Origin: Clostridia bacterium
GTDB taxonomy: Bacteria; Bacillota; Clostridia; UBA1212
Length of the DNA: 64,000 nt
NCBI GenBank assembly: GCA_017444825.1
Contig: JAFSVU010000034.1
Span: forward strand, 20,756 to 84,755
Reading direction: 5' to 3'
Numbering within the stretch: position 1 is the stretch's first letter; every line of letters starts with the position of its first letter. Below, piece by piece: positions 9,330-17,199 of the stretch. A program made the position numbers and the translations under genes. Below the pieces are notes generated by a model. The model did not search any database. It was given only the letters and a program-made list of their open reading frames with translations, and was not told the DNA's origin.

Positions 9330-10355
9330 TTAAGCTCTGCCAGCGTTGATGAGTTCTTTCAGCGTGACATCCGAGAGACACTTGCCAATGCCGTTAGCCG
9401 TGGCATATCTTGCGCCGTCAACTACCTTCACCGGAACGTTGGTCTCAGTCCTTACAAATTCCGAAAGACCGGTAAGAAGAGATCCGCCGCCAGACATGGC
9501 AATGCCGTTCCTTACAATATCCGCGCTTATCTCCGGCGGAAGCCCGTCCAGCACGCCCTTGATGCAGTCCACTATCTGGATGGCGGGATCCTTGAAAGTC
9601 TCTATGAGCTCGTTCGAGTAAATGCGAACGTTCCCCGGAAGACCCGTGATCATGTCACGTCCGTAAACGTCAATGCTCTTCTCCTGAGCCTGTGGGAAAA
9701 CACACCCGGCCTTTATCTTAACTGTCTCTGCGGTCTCCTCGCCAATGAGAAGGTTGTGATCGGTCCTCATGTGGTTTATGACCTGAAGATCGAAAGCCTC
9801 GCCTCCCACGGTGATGGAGTCTCCCACAAGAATGCTGCCCATGGAAATGACTGCCACCTCTGTGGTGCCGCCTCCTATGTCAACTATCATGGAGCCTTCC
9901 GCGCTTTCGGCCCGGAGAGGAAGATCGGCGCCAATGGCAGACGCAAGCGGTTCCTCAATAAGCCTCGGCATCGCCCTGGCAGGTCTTCTGCATGATGACT
10001 TGGCGGCTTCGAGCACAGCCAGCTGTTCCACCTCGGATATCTTTGTGGGAACGCTGAGGATCATCCTGGTGGTGCCGAAGTTTATGGCAAGACCGCAGGC
10101 CTTTGCCAGAAAATATCTGAGCATAAACTCAGCTATCTCAAAATCCGCTATCGCGCCTTTTCTCACAGGCTTAACGGTAGTGATGGTTGGAGGCGTTCTC
10201 CCTATCATACGCTCGGCTGCGGTGCCGACAGCGATGGGTTTTCCGGTGCTTGTATTGATAGCGACAACGGAAGGTTCGCTGAGCACGATGCCCTTGTCCT
10301 TCATAAAAATATTCGTCGTCGATGTTCCAAGGTCTATGCCGATATCCTTTGCCAT
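9330..10355 (-). CDS. mreB: Actin-like rod shape protein MreB (or Mbl/MreBH paralogue)
   Basis: 341 aa, normal family length. The actin-fold nucleotide motifs are present: phosphate-1 DLGTSTTNIFMKDKGIVLSE at the start, phosphate-2 MIVDIGGGTTEVAVIS, and the adenosine motif MSGGGSLL near residue 290. MreB polymerises on the inner membrane and steers the elongation machinery. It is encoded directly upstream of mreC. Which of the Firmicutes paralogues it is cannot be decided without alignment, though the mreCD neighbourhood supports MreB. Confidence 0.95.
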   Translation of the reverse strand: MAKDIGIDLGTSTTNIFMKDKGIVLSEPSVVAINTSTGKPIAVGTAAERMIGRTPPTITTVKPVRKGAIADFEIAEFMLRYFLAKACGLAINFGTTRMILSVPTKISEVEQLAVLEAAKSSCRRPARAMPRLIEEPLASAIGADLPLRAESAEGSMIVDIGGGTTEVAVISMGSILVGDSITVGGEAFDLQVINHMRTDHNLLIGEETAETVKIKAGCVFPQAQEKSIDVYGRDMITGLPGNVRIYSNELIETFKDPAIQIVDCIKGVLDGLPPEISADIVRNGIAMSGGGSLLTGLSEFVRTETNVPVKVVDGARYATANGIGKCLSDVTLKELINAGRA

Positions 10356-10382
10356 ATTTTCAACTGCCCTTCGGATTATTAA

Positions 10383-11108
10383 TTATACTGCTTTATCAAA
10401 TCTCAATGATTCGAATCTGTCCATTATTCCAAGATCTTTAAAACTCGAGAACTGTTTTCTTCCTACTATTATGTGGTCAAGGAGCGTTATCCCCATGATG
10501 TCGCCGGCCTGCTTTAGTCTTGCGGTAAGACTGATGTCCTCCCTGCTGGGTGTGATGTCCCCGGAGGGATGGTTGTGAGCCACCACCACCGCATAAGCAA
10601 GCTCCTTCACAGCGGGCTGAAATATCTCCCTTGGGTGCACAATGGTCCTGTCAAGAATGCCTCTCGAAACGACCCTGTAACCAATGATCCTCAGCCTTTT
10701 ATCGAGCATCACCATCGAGAAGACTTCGCCGGGCTCATTCCAGAGCTCCTGCACAAAGAACTCGCCGATCTTCTTAACGTCTCCCCCGGTCTCGGCCATC
10801 CATTTGAACTCTCTTTCGATCCTTAAAGCCATCTCACCTGCGGCCTTAAGCTGGATAGCTTTCACCCTTCCGATACCTTTAACGGCCAAAAGCTCGCCCA
10901 CACCTGCGCCGCATACGTTTTTAAGTTTCCCGTCGAATGCAAAAAGCAGTTCTTTTGCAACGTCGACCACGTTCATGTCTTTAGTCCCCGACCGGAGAAT
11001 GACAGCAAGGAGCTCTGAATCGCTCAAGGAAGAAGCTCCGTACAATTCAAGTTTTTCATAAGGCCTGTCACACTCGGGAATGCCGGGAAGCGTCGTTTTC
11101 AAAGCCAT
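10383..11108 (-). CDS. radC: RadC/DUF2466-family JAB1/MPN-type protein
   Basis: 241 aa from ATG at 11106-11108 with GGGAGG seven bases upstream; a TTG five codons earlier is less likely. The N-terminal half carries helix-hairpin-helix features (GVGELLAVKGIGRVKAIQLK). The C-terminal MPN domain has the metal-binding motif HNHPSGDITPSREDI. The name is historical and a direct repair role is doubtful; the domain resembles zinc-dependent peptidases. Its position upstream of mreB is common in Firmicutes. Confidence 0.92.
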   Translation of the reverse strand: MALKTTLPGIPECDRPYEKLELYGASSLSDSELLAVILRSGTKDMNVVDVAKELLFAFDGKLKNVCGAGVGELLAVKGIGRVKAIQLKAAGEMALRIEREFKWMAETGGDVKKIGEFFVQELWNEPGEVFSMVMLDKRLRIIGYRVVSRGILDRTIVHPREIFQPAVKELAYAVVVAHNHPSGDITPSREDISLTARLKQAGDIMGITLLDHIIVGRKQFSSFKDLGIMDRFESLRFDKAV

Positions 11109-11145
11109 CTCCGAACCTCCCAATTATGAAAGCTGATACGAATTT

Positions 11146-11175
11146 ATTATACAATTTCCGGGCACCCAAATTCAA
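11146..11175 (-). promoter_or_regulatory. Sigma-A promoter for the radC-mreBCD-pbp2 run
   Basis: On the minus strand TTGAAT (11170-11175) and TATAAT (11146-11151) are 18 bases apart, about 40 bases upstream of the radC ATG. No further strong promoter or terminator was noticed down to 1546, so this may drive the whole group. Confidence 0.65.
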
Positions 11176-11218
11176 CTGTTTCAGCCCGCCTCAAGGAATC
11201 CTTTTGACCCAATAATAA

Positions 11219-11234
11219 AGGGCCCGAAGGCCCT
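11219..11234 (-). terminator. Terminator of the repeat surface-protein transcript
   Basis: On the minus strand AGGGCC-TTCG-GGCCCT forms a six-pair stem with a stable tetraloop, followed by TTATTATT. It lies about 190 nt beyond the stop of the gene ending at 11425; the whole heptamer array lies in between, i.e. in the 3' untranslated region. Confidence 0.75.
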
Positions 11235-11252
11235 AAAATGATATTTCCCTTT

Positions 11253-11418
11253 GTACTTATTACCTAAGCGTACCTCTTACCTCTTACCTCTTACTTATTA
11301 CCTTGTCCGGCACCGCTCGAACTATTACTTATTACCTGGGCGGCACTCCCTTGAACTATTACTTATTACCTAAGCGGCACCCCTCAGACTATTACTTATT
11401 ACTTTGTCCGGCACTCGC
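11253..11418 (-). repeat. Heptamer array A with 33-34 bp higher-order unit
   Basis: Read on the minus strand, the heptamers GTAATAA, GTAATAG and GTAAGAG occur in tandem, interspersed with GTGCCG-starting spacers. The plus-strand copies of CGGCAC start at 11308, 11341, 11375 and 11409, giving periods of 33, 34 and 34 bp. The order in each unit is GTGCCG, three variable bases, ARGTAATAAGTAATAG, then a variable GA-rich segment. The array starts within 10 nt of the upstream gene's stop codon and ends before its terminator. No protein or known repeat family is recognised. Confidence 0.85.
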
Positions 11419-11424
11419 TTTAAC

Positions 11425-14199
11425 TTATATTACTCCCCGCTTCTTCAGCACCACCACAATGACCGCCACTCCGGCCGCGACAATGATCGCCGTGCTAACG
11501 GTAACCGTTATCAGTATCCTTGTTCTGAGATCCGCAGCGCCGGCATTGGCAAGTGAGCCTTTATTTCCTCCATCATCTCTGATCTCGGTATAGACCGCGT
11601 TTATCACCACATCCCCCGTGGAAAGCTCAACGGTCTCCCATTCGCCCGTATAGCCGGCTTTTGCGGGAACATCCGGGAAAGTAAACTTTTTGTTTTCCAC
11701 CGTATACGACGCCGTACCTATCTCCACTCCATCGCAGACAAAAGTGATCGTGTAAACGTTTATGGTGTAATAAAGATTTATCGTAACGTCTCCCGAGGTA
11801 AGTTCCACCCTCTCCCAGGCGCCTGTGTAGCCCTCTTTTTCGGGTATTGCCGGGTATCTTATGTTCTTGTCCTCGTCACAATAATAGTCATCGCCAATGG
11901 TCTTCCCATCAAAAACGAAAGTCACATTGTAGATATTGAGAGTGTATATAACGTCAATGGTTACGTCCCCGGTCCCCCAAACGATCCTTCTCCAGAGACC
12001 AATATATCCCTCTTTTTCGGGAATTTCAGGATATTCGACCTCGTCTGTTTTGTCCACGGTGTAGGTGCCGTTCCCGATGACCTCGCCCTCGCACACGAAC
12101 AATATGTTATAGACGATAACGGTATAGTAAACGTTAATTGTGATATCCCCCGTCGAAAGCGTCACGGTCTCCCAATGGCCCACGTAGCCTGGCTTTTCCG
12201 GTATCTCGGGATAAATGATGTTTTTGTTCTCCACGGTGTAGGTGCCTGTGCCTATCTCAGCTCCATCGCACAGGAATATGATGTTATATATGTTCACCTT
12301 GTAGATAACGTTTATGGTTATGTCGCCGGTTGAAAGTACGACCTCCTCCCAGGTTCCGGTATAGCCCTCCCTTTCGGGGATCTTTGGGTATTTTATATCT
12401 TTGTTCTCCACCGAATAGGTGGCGTCGCCGATCTTAAATCCGTCGCACACAAAAACTATGTTGTAAACGATCACGGTGTAATAAATGTTGATGGTTACGT
12501 CACCTGTGGAAAGCTTTACCTCCTCGAAATGGCCCTCATAGCCCGGCTTTTCGGGTATCGCCGGATAATTGACCGTCTTATCTTCAACGGTATACGTGTC
12601 GGAGCCGATGACCTTGCCGTCAAGGACAAACACGATGTTATAGATGTTTATCTCGTAAATAAGGTTTATGGTAACGTCGCCTGTGGTGAGAACCACCTTT
12701 TCCCAATGGCCTGTGTAGCCGGTCTTTTCCGGAATGGGCGGGTAGACGATGTTCTTGTCGGAAACTGTGTAGTCGTCGACGGCCACCTCTTTACCGTTTA
12801 TCACAAATCTTATGACGAACACTTTCTCGTAGAGATTTACCGTAATGGTCTTGCCGCATACGGGGCAGACTTCGTTGTTGTATCCGTGTCCCGCATCCGG
12901 ACCGTTTTCGTCCTTTTCAAAATGACCTTTGGTGTGGCCCGTGGCAGCTATGGTGCCTGTCTCAAGTACCTCGCCGCACACTGTGCACTCCTTATGCTTT
13001 GAACCTGCGGAAGTACATGTAGGTTCCTTGTCTACGATCCATTCACCCGGGGTATGGGTCGTGTGACCACCCTGGGCAGATCTCCAGACCGCATAAAGGG
13101 TCGTGTCGGAATTAATCGAAAAAGATTTTAGTCCCGATGACGTATAATCCGGGGAAGATGCATTTCTGTTTGCAGACCAGCCGAGGAAAGTGTAGCCGCT
13201 CCTGCTGGGGATATGGTTAAATACCACGGTCACCTGGTCGCCCGAAGAGTATTGGTTAAGGTCGAGAGGAACACTGTTTGAACCGCCGTTTGAGTTATAG
13301 CTGACCGAATAGAATGAGTATCCTGCCGTGGTCGTGAGCGTTTTTAACGTATTGTGGGTAGTTGCGTCCTTTATGACCACATCTATCTGATATGTGCCCT
13401 TTGGCGATCCTCCCTCAAGATCAAATGCAACGTTTTTAGTATTGACAGCGGATGTGACCGTCATGCTTGAGAAAGCGCTGCCGTACTGACTGCCGGACTT
13501 TGATGCGCTGTACTCGAGTTCCACGTTCATATTGCTCTCTGAGGAAATGGAAAGGTTCGTCGAGACTCTGCCGGAGTTGGATATGGATGCAGAAAGGTCC
13601 GCTGAATTAAGAGCGTTGCCGCCGGCTCCCGTAAACTCAAGGGAAACAGTCCTCACGTATACGACCCAGCTCAAACATACGTCAAACTCAAAATGGTAGC
13701 GGTGGCCTTTGGTGAACAAAGAGGGATCCAGCATAAAAACGGTGCTGTTCCATTCCTGATCCATTCCCGAAAGGTGCCCGACGGTGGATTCCTGACCCGA
13801 GGTCTCATCAATCAGATATACGTAATCGATTTCTCCCTGACCCTCGTCAACGTCAAAAGCGTAGACGGTAAGCCTCGTAAGCTCGTTAATATCGGTCTGT
13901 ATATCAAACTGAAGACCCATGCGGAGCCTGACTTTTCTGTTTCTAGATCCTCCGAATATATCGTACCCGTTGTTGGTGAACGAAGCTGCGTTGGGATTGT
14001 AGTCACGGTCAGAGCTCTCATTGTAAGCTCTTCCTCTTCCGGTAGCTCCGCTGTTAAAAAGGTTTACGGTGCCGGTAGTTCCGGTTACCGTCACAGGGTC
14101 TGTCGTGTTCTGAGCAGCCTGCGGAAAGACCGCAAATATCAATAACGATGCCACAAAAGCGGTGAGAATAAGTGCCGCCAAGGTATGTGATCTGGCCAT
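11425..14199 (-). CDS. Surface protein with InlB-type and seven tandem ~59-aa repeats
   Basis: 924 aa. A signal peptide (residues about 5-28) precedes a beta-rich region. An InlB/Listeria-Bacteroides-type repeat follows (YNSNGGSNSVP ... SGYTFLGWSAN ... TTLYAVW). Next is a cysteine segment with two CxxC pairs (CTVCGE, CPVCGK), a motif common in gut Firmicutes surface proteins. Then come seven repeats of about 59 residues of the form YNIVFVxDG ... YPxIPEKxGYxGxWE ... STGDVTINxxYT. The C-terminus has a membrane segment (VSTAIIVAAGVAVIVVVL) with a basic tail, so it is membrane-anchored and displayed outside. Ligand unknown. It is monocistronic, with its own promoter and terminator. Confidence 0.82.
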   Translation of the reverse strand: MARSHTLAALILTAFVASLLIFAVFPQAAQNTTDPVTVTGTTGTVNLFNSGATGRGRAYNESSDRDYNPNAASFTNNGYDIFGGSRNRKVRLRMGLQFDIQTDINELTRLTVYAFDVDEGQGEIDYVYLIDETSGQESTVGHLSGMDQEWNSTVFMLDPSLFTKGHRYHFEFDVCLSWVVYVRTVSLEFTGAGGNALNSADLSASISNSGRVSTNLSISSESNMNVELEYSASKSGSQYGSAFSSMTVTSAVNTKNVAFDLEGGSPKGTYQIDVVIKDATTHNTLKTLTTTAGYSFYSVSYNSNGGSNSVPLDLNQYSSGDQVTVVFNHIPSRSGYTFLGWSANRNASSPDYTSSGLKSFSINSDTTLYAVWRSAQGGHTTHTPGEWIVDKEPTCTSAGSKHKECTVCGEVLETGTIAATGHTKGHFEKDENGPDAGHGYNNEVCPVCGKTITVNLYEKVFVIRFVINGKEVAVDDYTVSDKNIVYPPIPEKTGYTGHWEKVVLTTGDVTINLIYEINIYNIVFVLDGKVIGSDTYTVEDKTVNYPAIPEKPGYEGHFEEVKLSTGDVTINIYYTVIVYNIVFVCDGFKIGDATYSVENKDIKYPKIPEREGYTGTWEEVVLSTGDITINVIYKVNIYNIIFLCDGAEIGTGTYTVENKNIIYPEIPEKPGYVGHWETVTLSTGDITINVYYTVIVYNILFVCEGEVIGNGTYTVDKTDEVEYPEIPEKEGYIGLWRRIVWGTGDVTIDVIYTLNIYNVTFVFDGKTIGDDYYCDEDKNIRYPAIPEKEGYTGAWERVELTSGDVTINLYYTINVYTITFVCDGVEIGTASYTVENKKFTFPDVPAKAGYTGEWETVELSTGDVVINAVYTEIRDDGGNKGSLANAGAADLRTRILITVTVSTAIIVAAGVAVIVVVLKKRGVI

Positions 14200-14244
14200 C
14201 AGGGAACCTCCGTGTTTTTATGAAATATCTGTAACAACGCTAAA

Positions 14245-14273
14245 ATGATACCACAAATTTCAAATACAGACAA
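14245..14273 (-). promoter_or_regulatory. Promoter of the repeat surface protein
   Basis: On the minus strand TTGTCT (14268-14273) and TATCAT (14245-14250) are 17 bases apart, about 45 bases upstream of the ATG at 14199. Confidence 0.55.
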
Positions 14274-14360
14274 CGATTTTTCGTGTTTTTTGTAACAAAC
14301 CAATGCTTTCAGCTTAAAAATAAAGAGCCGGAAGGATCATTGAAACGGGAGGCTGAAATA

Positions 14361-14390
14361 TTGACGCAAGTCCGTCCGTTGTGCTAAAAT
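14361..14390 (+). promoter_or_regulatory. Extended -10 promoter of glnS
   Basis: TTGACG (14361-14366) and TAAAAT (14385-14390) are 18 bases apart, with TG one base before the -10, the extended -10 signature. The glnS ATG follows 57 bases later. Confidence 0.65.
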
Positions 14391-14446
14391 TGGGGCCTGT
14401 AAAAGAGCATCATATGCTCACACCGTTTTTGAAAGGCGACATAACA

Positions 14447-16135
14447 ATGGCTGATCTTGAAAACATAAGCAACCCTGAGCTTTTCCTTGAAAGCTCAAAT
14501 TTTCTCACGGACATAATCGACGAGGATCTGGCGGAAGGATCGTACACCGAGATACACACGAGATTTCCTCCCGAGCCCAACGGTTACCTGCACATTGGCA
14601 GCGCAAAAGCCATATTCATCAATGCGGCTATTGCGAAAAAATACGGCGGAAAATTCAACCTGAGATACGATGATACGAATCCCGAGAAGGAAGACACCGA
14701 GTACGTAAACTCCATTGAAAACGATCTTCTCTGGCTTGGCGCCGTACCTACCGGCGGTATTTTTTACGGTTCCGACTACTTTGACAAGTGCTACGAGTTT
14801 GCCGTAAAGCTTATAAAGGACGGCAAGGCATACGTCTGCGACCTCTCCCCGGAGGAGATAAGAGAATACCGCGGGACCCTCACCGAGCCCGGTAAAAACA
14901 GTCCCTACAGAGACAGATCCGTGGAAGAAAACCTGGATCTTTTCGAGAGGATGAAAAACGGGGAGTTTCCGGATGAAAGTCACACTCTCCGCGCCAAGAT
15001 CGACATGTCCTCCAGCAATATCAATCTCAGGGATCCGATCATCTACAGGATCTGCAAGCAGCACCACCACCGTCAGGGCGACAAATGGTGCATCTATCCC
15101 CTCTACGATTACGCACACCCCATTCAGGACGCCATAGAGGGCATCACCCATTCCATGTGTTCTCTTGAGTTCGAGAACCACAGACCTCTTTACGACTGGG
15201 TCATTGAGAACATTGGTTTCGATCCGAGACCTAAGCAGAGAGAATTTGCCCGCCTCAACGTCACGTATACAGTCATGAGCAAGCGTTACCTTCGCTCACT
15301 TGTGGAGACCGGTGCCGTGGACGGATGGGATGATCCCAGAATGCCCACGCTTTGCGGTCTGCGCCGCCGGGGCTACACGCCCTCTTCCTGCTTCAAATTT
15401 GTGAAGATGGCCGGTATATCAAAGGCGAACTCACTTGTGGATATCGAAGCCCTCGAGCATTGCATAAGAGACGAACTCAACGGGACCGCCGAGAGAAGGA
15501 TGTGCGTTCTCGACCCTGTGAAGCTTACCGTAACCAATATCCCTGAAGGCAAAGTCGAATACTTCGAGGTTCAGAACAACCCGAACGACCCCGATGCGGG
15601 TTCAAGAAAGATACCCTTCACAAAGAATATATTCATTGACCGTCAGGACTTTATGGAGGAACCCATACCGAAGTTCTTTAGGCTGAAGCCCGGCGGAGAA
15701 GTGAGGCTCGCAGGCGCCTATAATGTCAAATGCACGGACCTTAAGAAGGATGATGCGGGAAACATTACAGAGATCATCTGCGAGGCGGATCTTGAGACAG
15801 GAAACGGAATGCCTGCAGACGGCCGCAAGGTAAAAGGCACCATCCACTGGGTCAGCGCAGACATAAACCACAGGACCACCGTGATGCAGTACGACCGCCT
15901 TTTCACCGAGCCGAACCTTCTCGACCTCCCTGCGGGAAAAACACTGAACGATTATCTCAATCCGGAATCGGTAAAGAAGATCGACGCCGTGGGCGAGATA
16001 TCCTTAAAGGACGCAAAGCCCGGGGACCACTTCCAGTTTATGAGAACAGGCTACTACTGCGTGGACACGAATCACGAAAACGTTTTCAACTTCACCGTAG
16101 GCCTTAAAGACACATTCAAGAAAGCAGCGGAATAA
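14447..16135 (+). CDS. glnS: Glutaminyl-tRNA synthetase
   Basis: 562 aa from ATG at 14447; a longer in-frame reading from 14381 would overlap the promoter. Class I synthetase that charges tRNA-Gln directly. PPEPNGYLHIGSAKA carries the HIGH motif (HIGS), and VMSKRYL is the KMSKS equivalent. YDDTNPEKEDTEYV is the GlnRS-type substrate pocket, distinguishing it from bacterial GluRS. The C-terminal two-barrel anticodon-binding domain is complete. Many Firmicutes lack GlnRS and use GatCAB amidation; in bacteria this enzyme is considered to have spread by horizontal transfer. It is an isolated plus-strand gene flanked by minus-strand genes. Confidence 0.96.
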   Translation: MADLENISNPELFLESSNFLTDIIDEDLAEGSYTEIHTRFPPEPNGYLHIGSAKAIFINAAIAKKYGGKFNLRYDDTNPEKEDTEYVNSIENDLLWLGAVPTGGIFYGSDYFDKCYEFAVKLIKDGKAYVCDLSPEEIREYRGTLTEPGKNSPYRDRSVEENLDLFERMKNGEFPDESHTLRAKIDMSSSNINLRDPIIYRICKQHHHRQGDKWCIYPLYDYAHPIQDAIEGITHSMCSLEFENHRPLYDWVIENIGFDPRPKQREFARLNVTYTVMSKRYLRSLVETGAVDGWDDPRMPTLCGLRRRGYTPSSCFKFVKMAGISKANSLVDIEALEHCIRDELNGTAERRMCVLDPVKLTVTNIPEGKVEYFEVQNNPNDPDAGSRKIPFTKNIFIDRQDFMEEPIPKFFRLKPGGEVRLAGAYNVKCTDLKKDDAGNITEIICEADLETGNGMPADGRKVKGTIHWVSADINHRTTVMQYDRLFTEPNLLDLPAGKTLNDYLNPESVKKIDAVGEISLKDAKPGDHFQFMRTGYYCVDTNHENVFNFTVGLKDTFKKAAE

Positions 16136-16161
16136 ACCGGGTTCAGCAGAAATAAAAATTT

Positions 16162-16197
16162 ACGGGCGCCCGCTTGACAAAGGTCAGGGGCGCCCGT
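16162..16197. terminator. Bidirectional-looking terminator between glnS and the hydrolase
   Basis: A ten-pair inverted repeat ACGGGCGCCC ... GGGCGCCCGT with a 16-base loop. On the minus strand it is followed by AAATTTTTATTT, fitting the hydrolase transcript. On the plus strand the T-run is weak, so for glnS it may act mainly as a 3' end-stabilising hairpin. Confidence 0.75.
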
Positions 16198-16227
16198 ATT
16201 GGTTACAGAGGAAAGCATTGGCGGGTC

Positions 16228-17193
16228 CTAAAGAACACCGCTGTGCCTCGCTACAAAATCGCATATGGTATCGTCATACTCATCTTCGTTATTGATCCTG
16301 ACGTGGGAATGTCCGCCTTTCTTAAACCAGTGTATCTCTTTTACGGAAGACGTGCAGTTTGCAAAAAGCTTCCTGCTCTCCGGGGGCAGTGAATACCGGT
16401 CCAGCTCGGTGTAAAGGAAAAGAATTGGCTTCTTCAGTTTTTTCACGGCTTTGTAGGGACCGTATGTCAGGCAGTTTGCGCCGGTATTCTTTCTCAGTAT
16501 GATCATAACCTCGTAGGCCACCGGGAAAGCGGGCTTGTTCCACTCCTTCATATGGAGCCTGAAGGTCTCAAAAAAGTTCTTGTACATGCCATCGGCGCAC
16601 ATGCCGGTAAAATAGTCGGGAACGTCCGGCTCGGTCATGGTGTAGACGGCCGTGGACGATCCGATGCATATCCCGTGAAGGAACACCGAGTTATTTCCGA
16701 GGCTGTCGTGTAAAAGCCTGCCCCACTTGATGACGTCCCTCTTCTCAAGCTCACCCATGGAGTAGTATTTTCCGTCGGAAAAGCCTGTGGCCCTGCTGTC
16801 GATAACAAGCACGTTAAACCCGGCCTTTCTGTAAGGCTCTGCATAGTAATATGAATACGCAAGTGACTCCGTCCGCCCGGGCAGGATGATCACAGACCGT
16901 GTAAAGCCGAAGTCATAATACTCGCCAAGGAGCCTCAGCCCGTCATTTTCGATCTCAATGGGTTTCATTGAAGCTTTGTAAAGCTCCGCCCAGTCAAGTC
17001 CCCTTCTGAACATCTCGGCCTGCTCTTTGTCGTCGGGAGCAGAGCACTTTCTGGCCCTCTCCTCACCATCAGGCCTTATGAGCGTCTTATCGTATACTCT
17101 TCCTGCAACGTAAAAAGTAAAGACCACCGAGAACACTATCCCCGATCCCAAAACGATGCCGGCTATCAGAATTACGATCTCCAAAGGCCCCAT
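16228..17193 (-). CDS. Membrane-anchored alpha/beta hydrolase with Cys in the nucleophile elbow
   Basis: 321 aa. An N-terminal membrane segment (residues about 5-30) is followed by an alpha/beta-hydrolase domain. The nucleophile elbow reads HGICIGSS, i.e. G-x-C-x-G instead of G-x-S-x-G; I checked the codon, TGC. Candidate acid and base are the Asp of YTELDRY and the His of GGHSHV. Other family marks are IILPGRTES (oxyanion loop) and VLVIDSRATGFSDG. Cys nucleophiles are known in dienelactone hydrolases, otherwise unlike this protein. It begins 6 nt after fakA, so it belongs to the lipid run. Substrate unknown; an acyl ester or thioester is a reasonable guess. Confidence 0.8.
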   Translation of the reverse strand: MGPLEIVILIAGIVLGSGIVFSVVFTFYVAGRVYDKTLIRPDGEERARKCSAPDDKEQAEMFRRGLDWAELYKASMKPIEIENDGLRLLGEYYDFGFTRSVIILPGRTESLAYSYYYAEPYRKAGFNVLVIDSRATGFSDGKYYSMGELEKRDVIKWGRLLHDSLGNNSVFLHGICIGSSTAVYTMTEPDVPDYFTGMCADGMYKNFFETFRLHMKEWNKPAFPVAYEVMIILRKNTGANCLTYGPYKAVKKLKKPILFLYTELDRYSLPPESRKLFANCTSSVKEIHWFKKGGHSHVRINNEDEYDDTICDFVARHSGVL

Positions 17194-17199
17194 AAATCC

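Noticed and set aside
11253..11418. CRISPR array
   Set aside because: Unit is 33-34 bp in total including the variable part, most of it is itself repetitive heptamers, and no cas gene is present.
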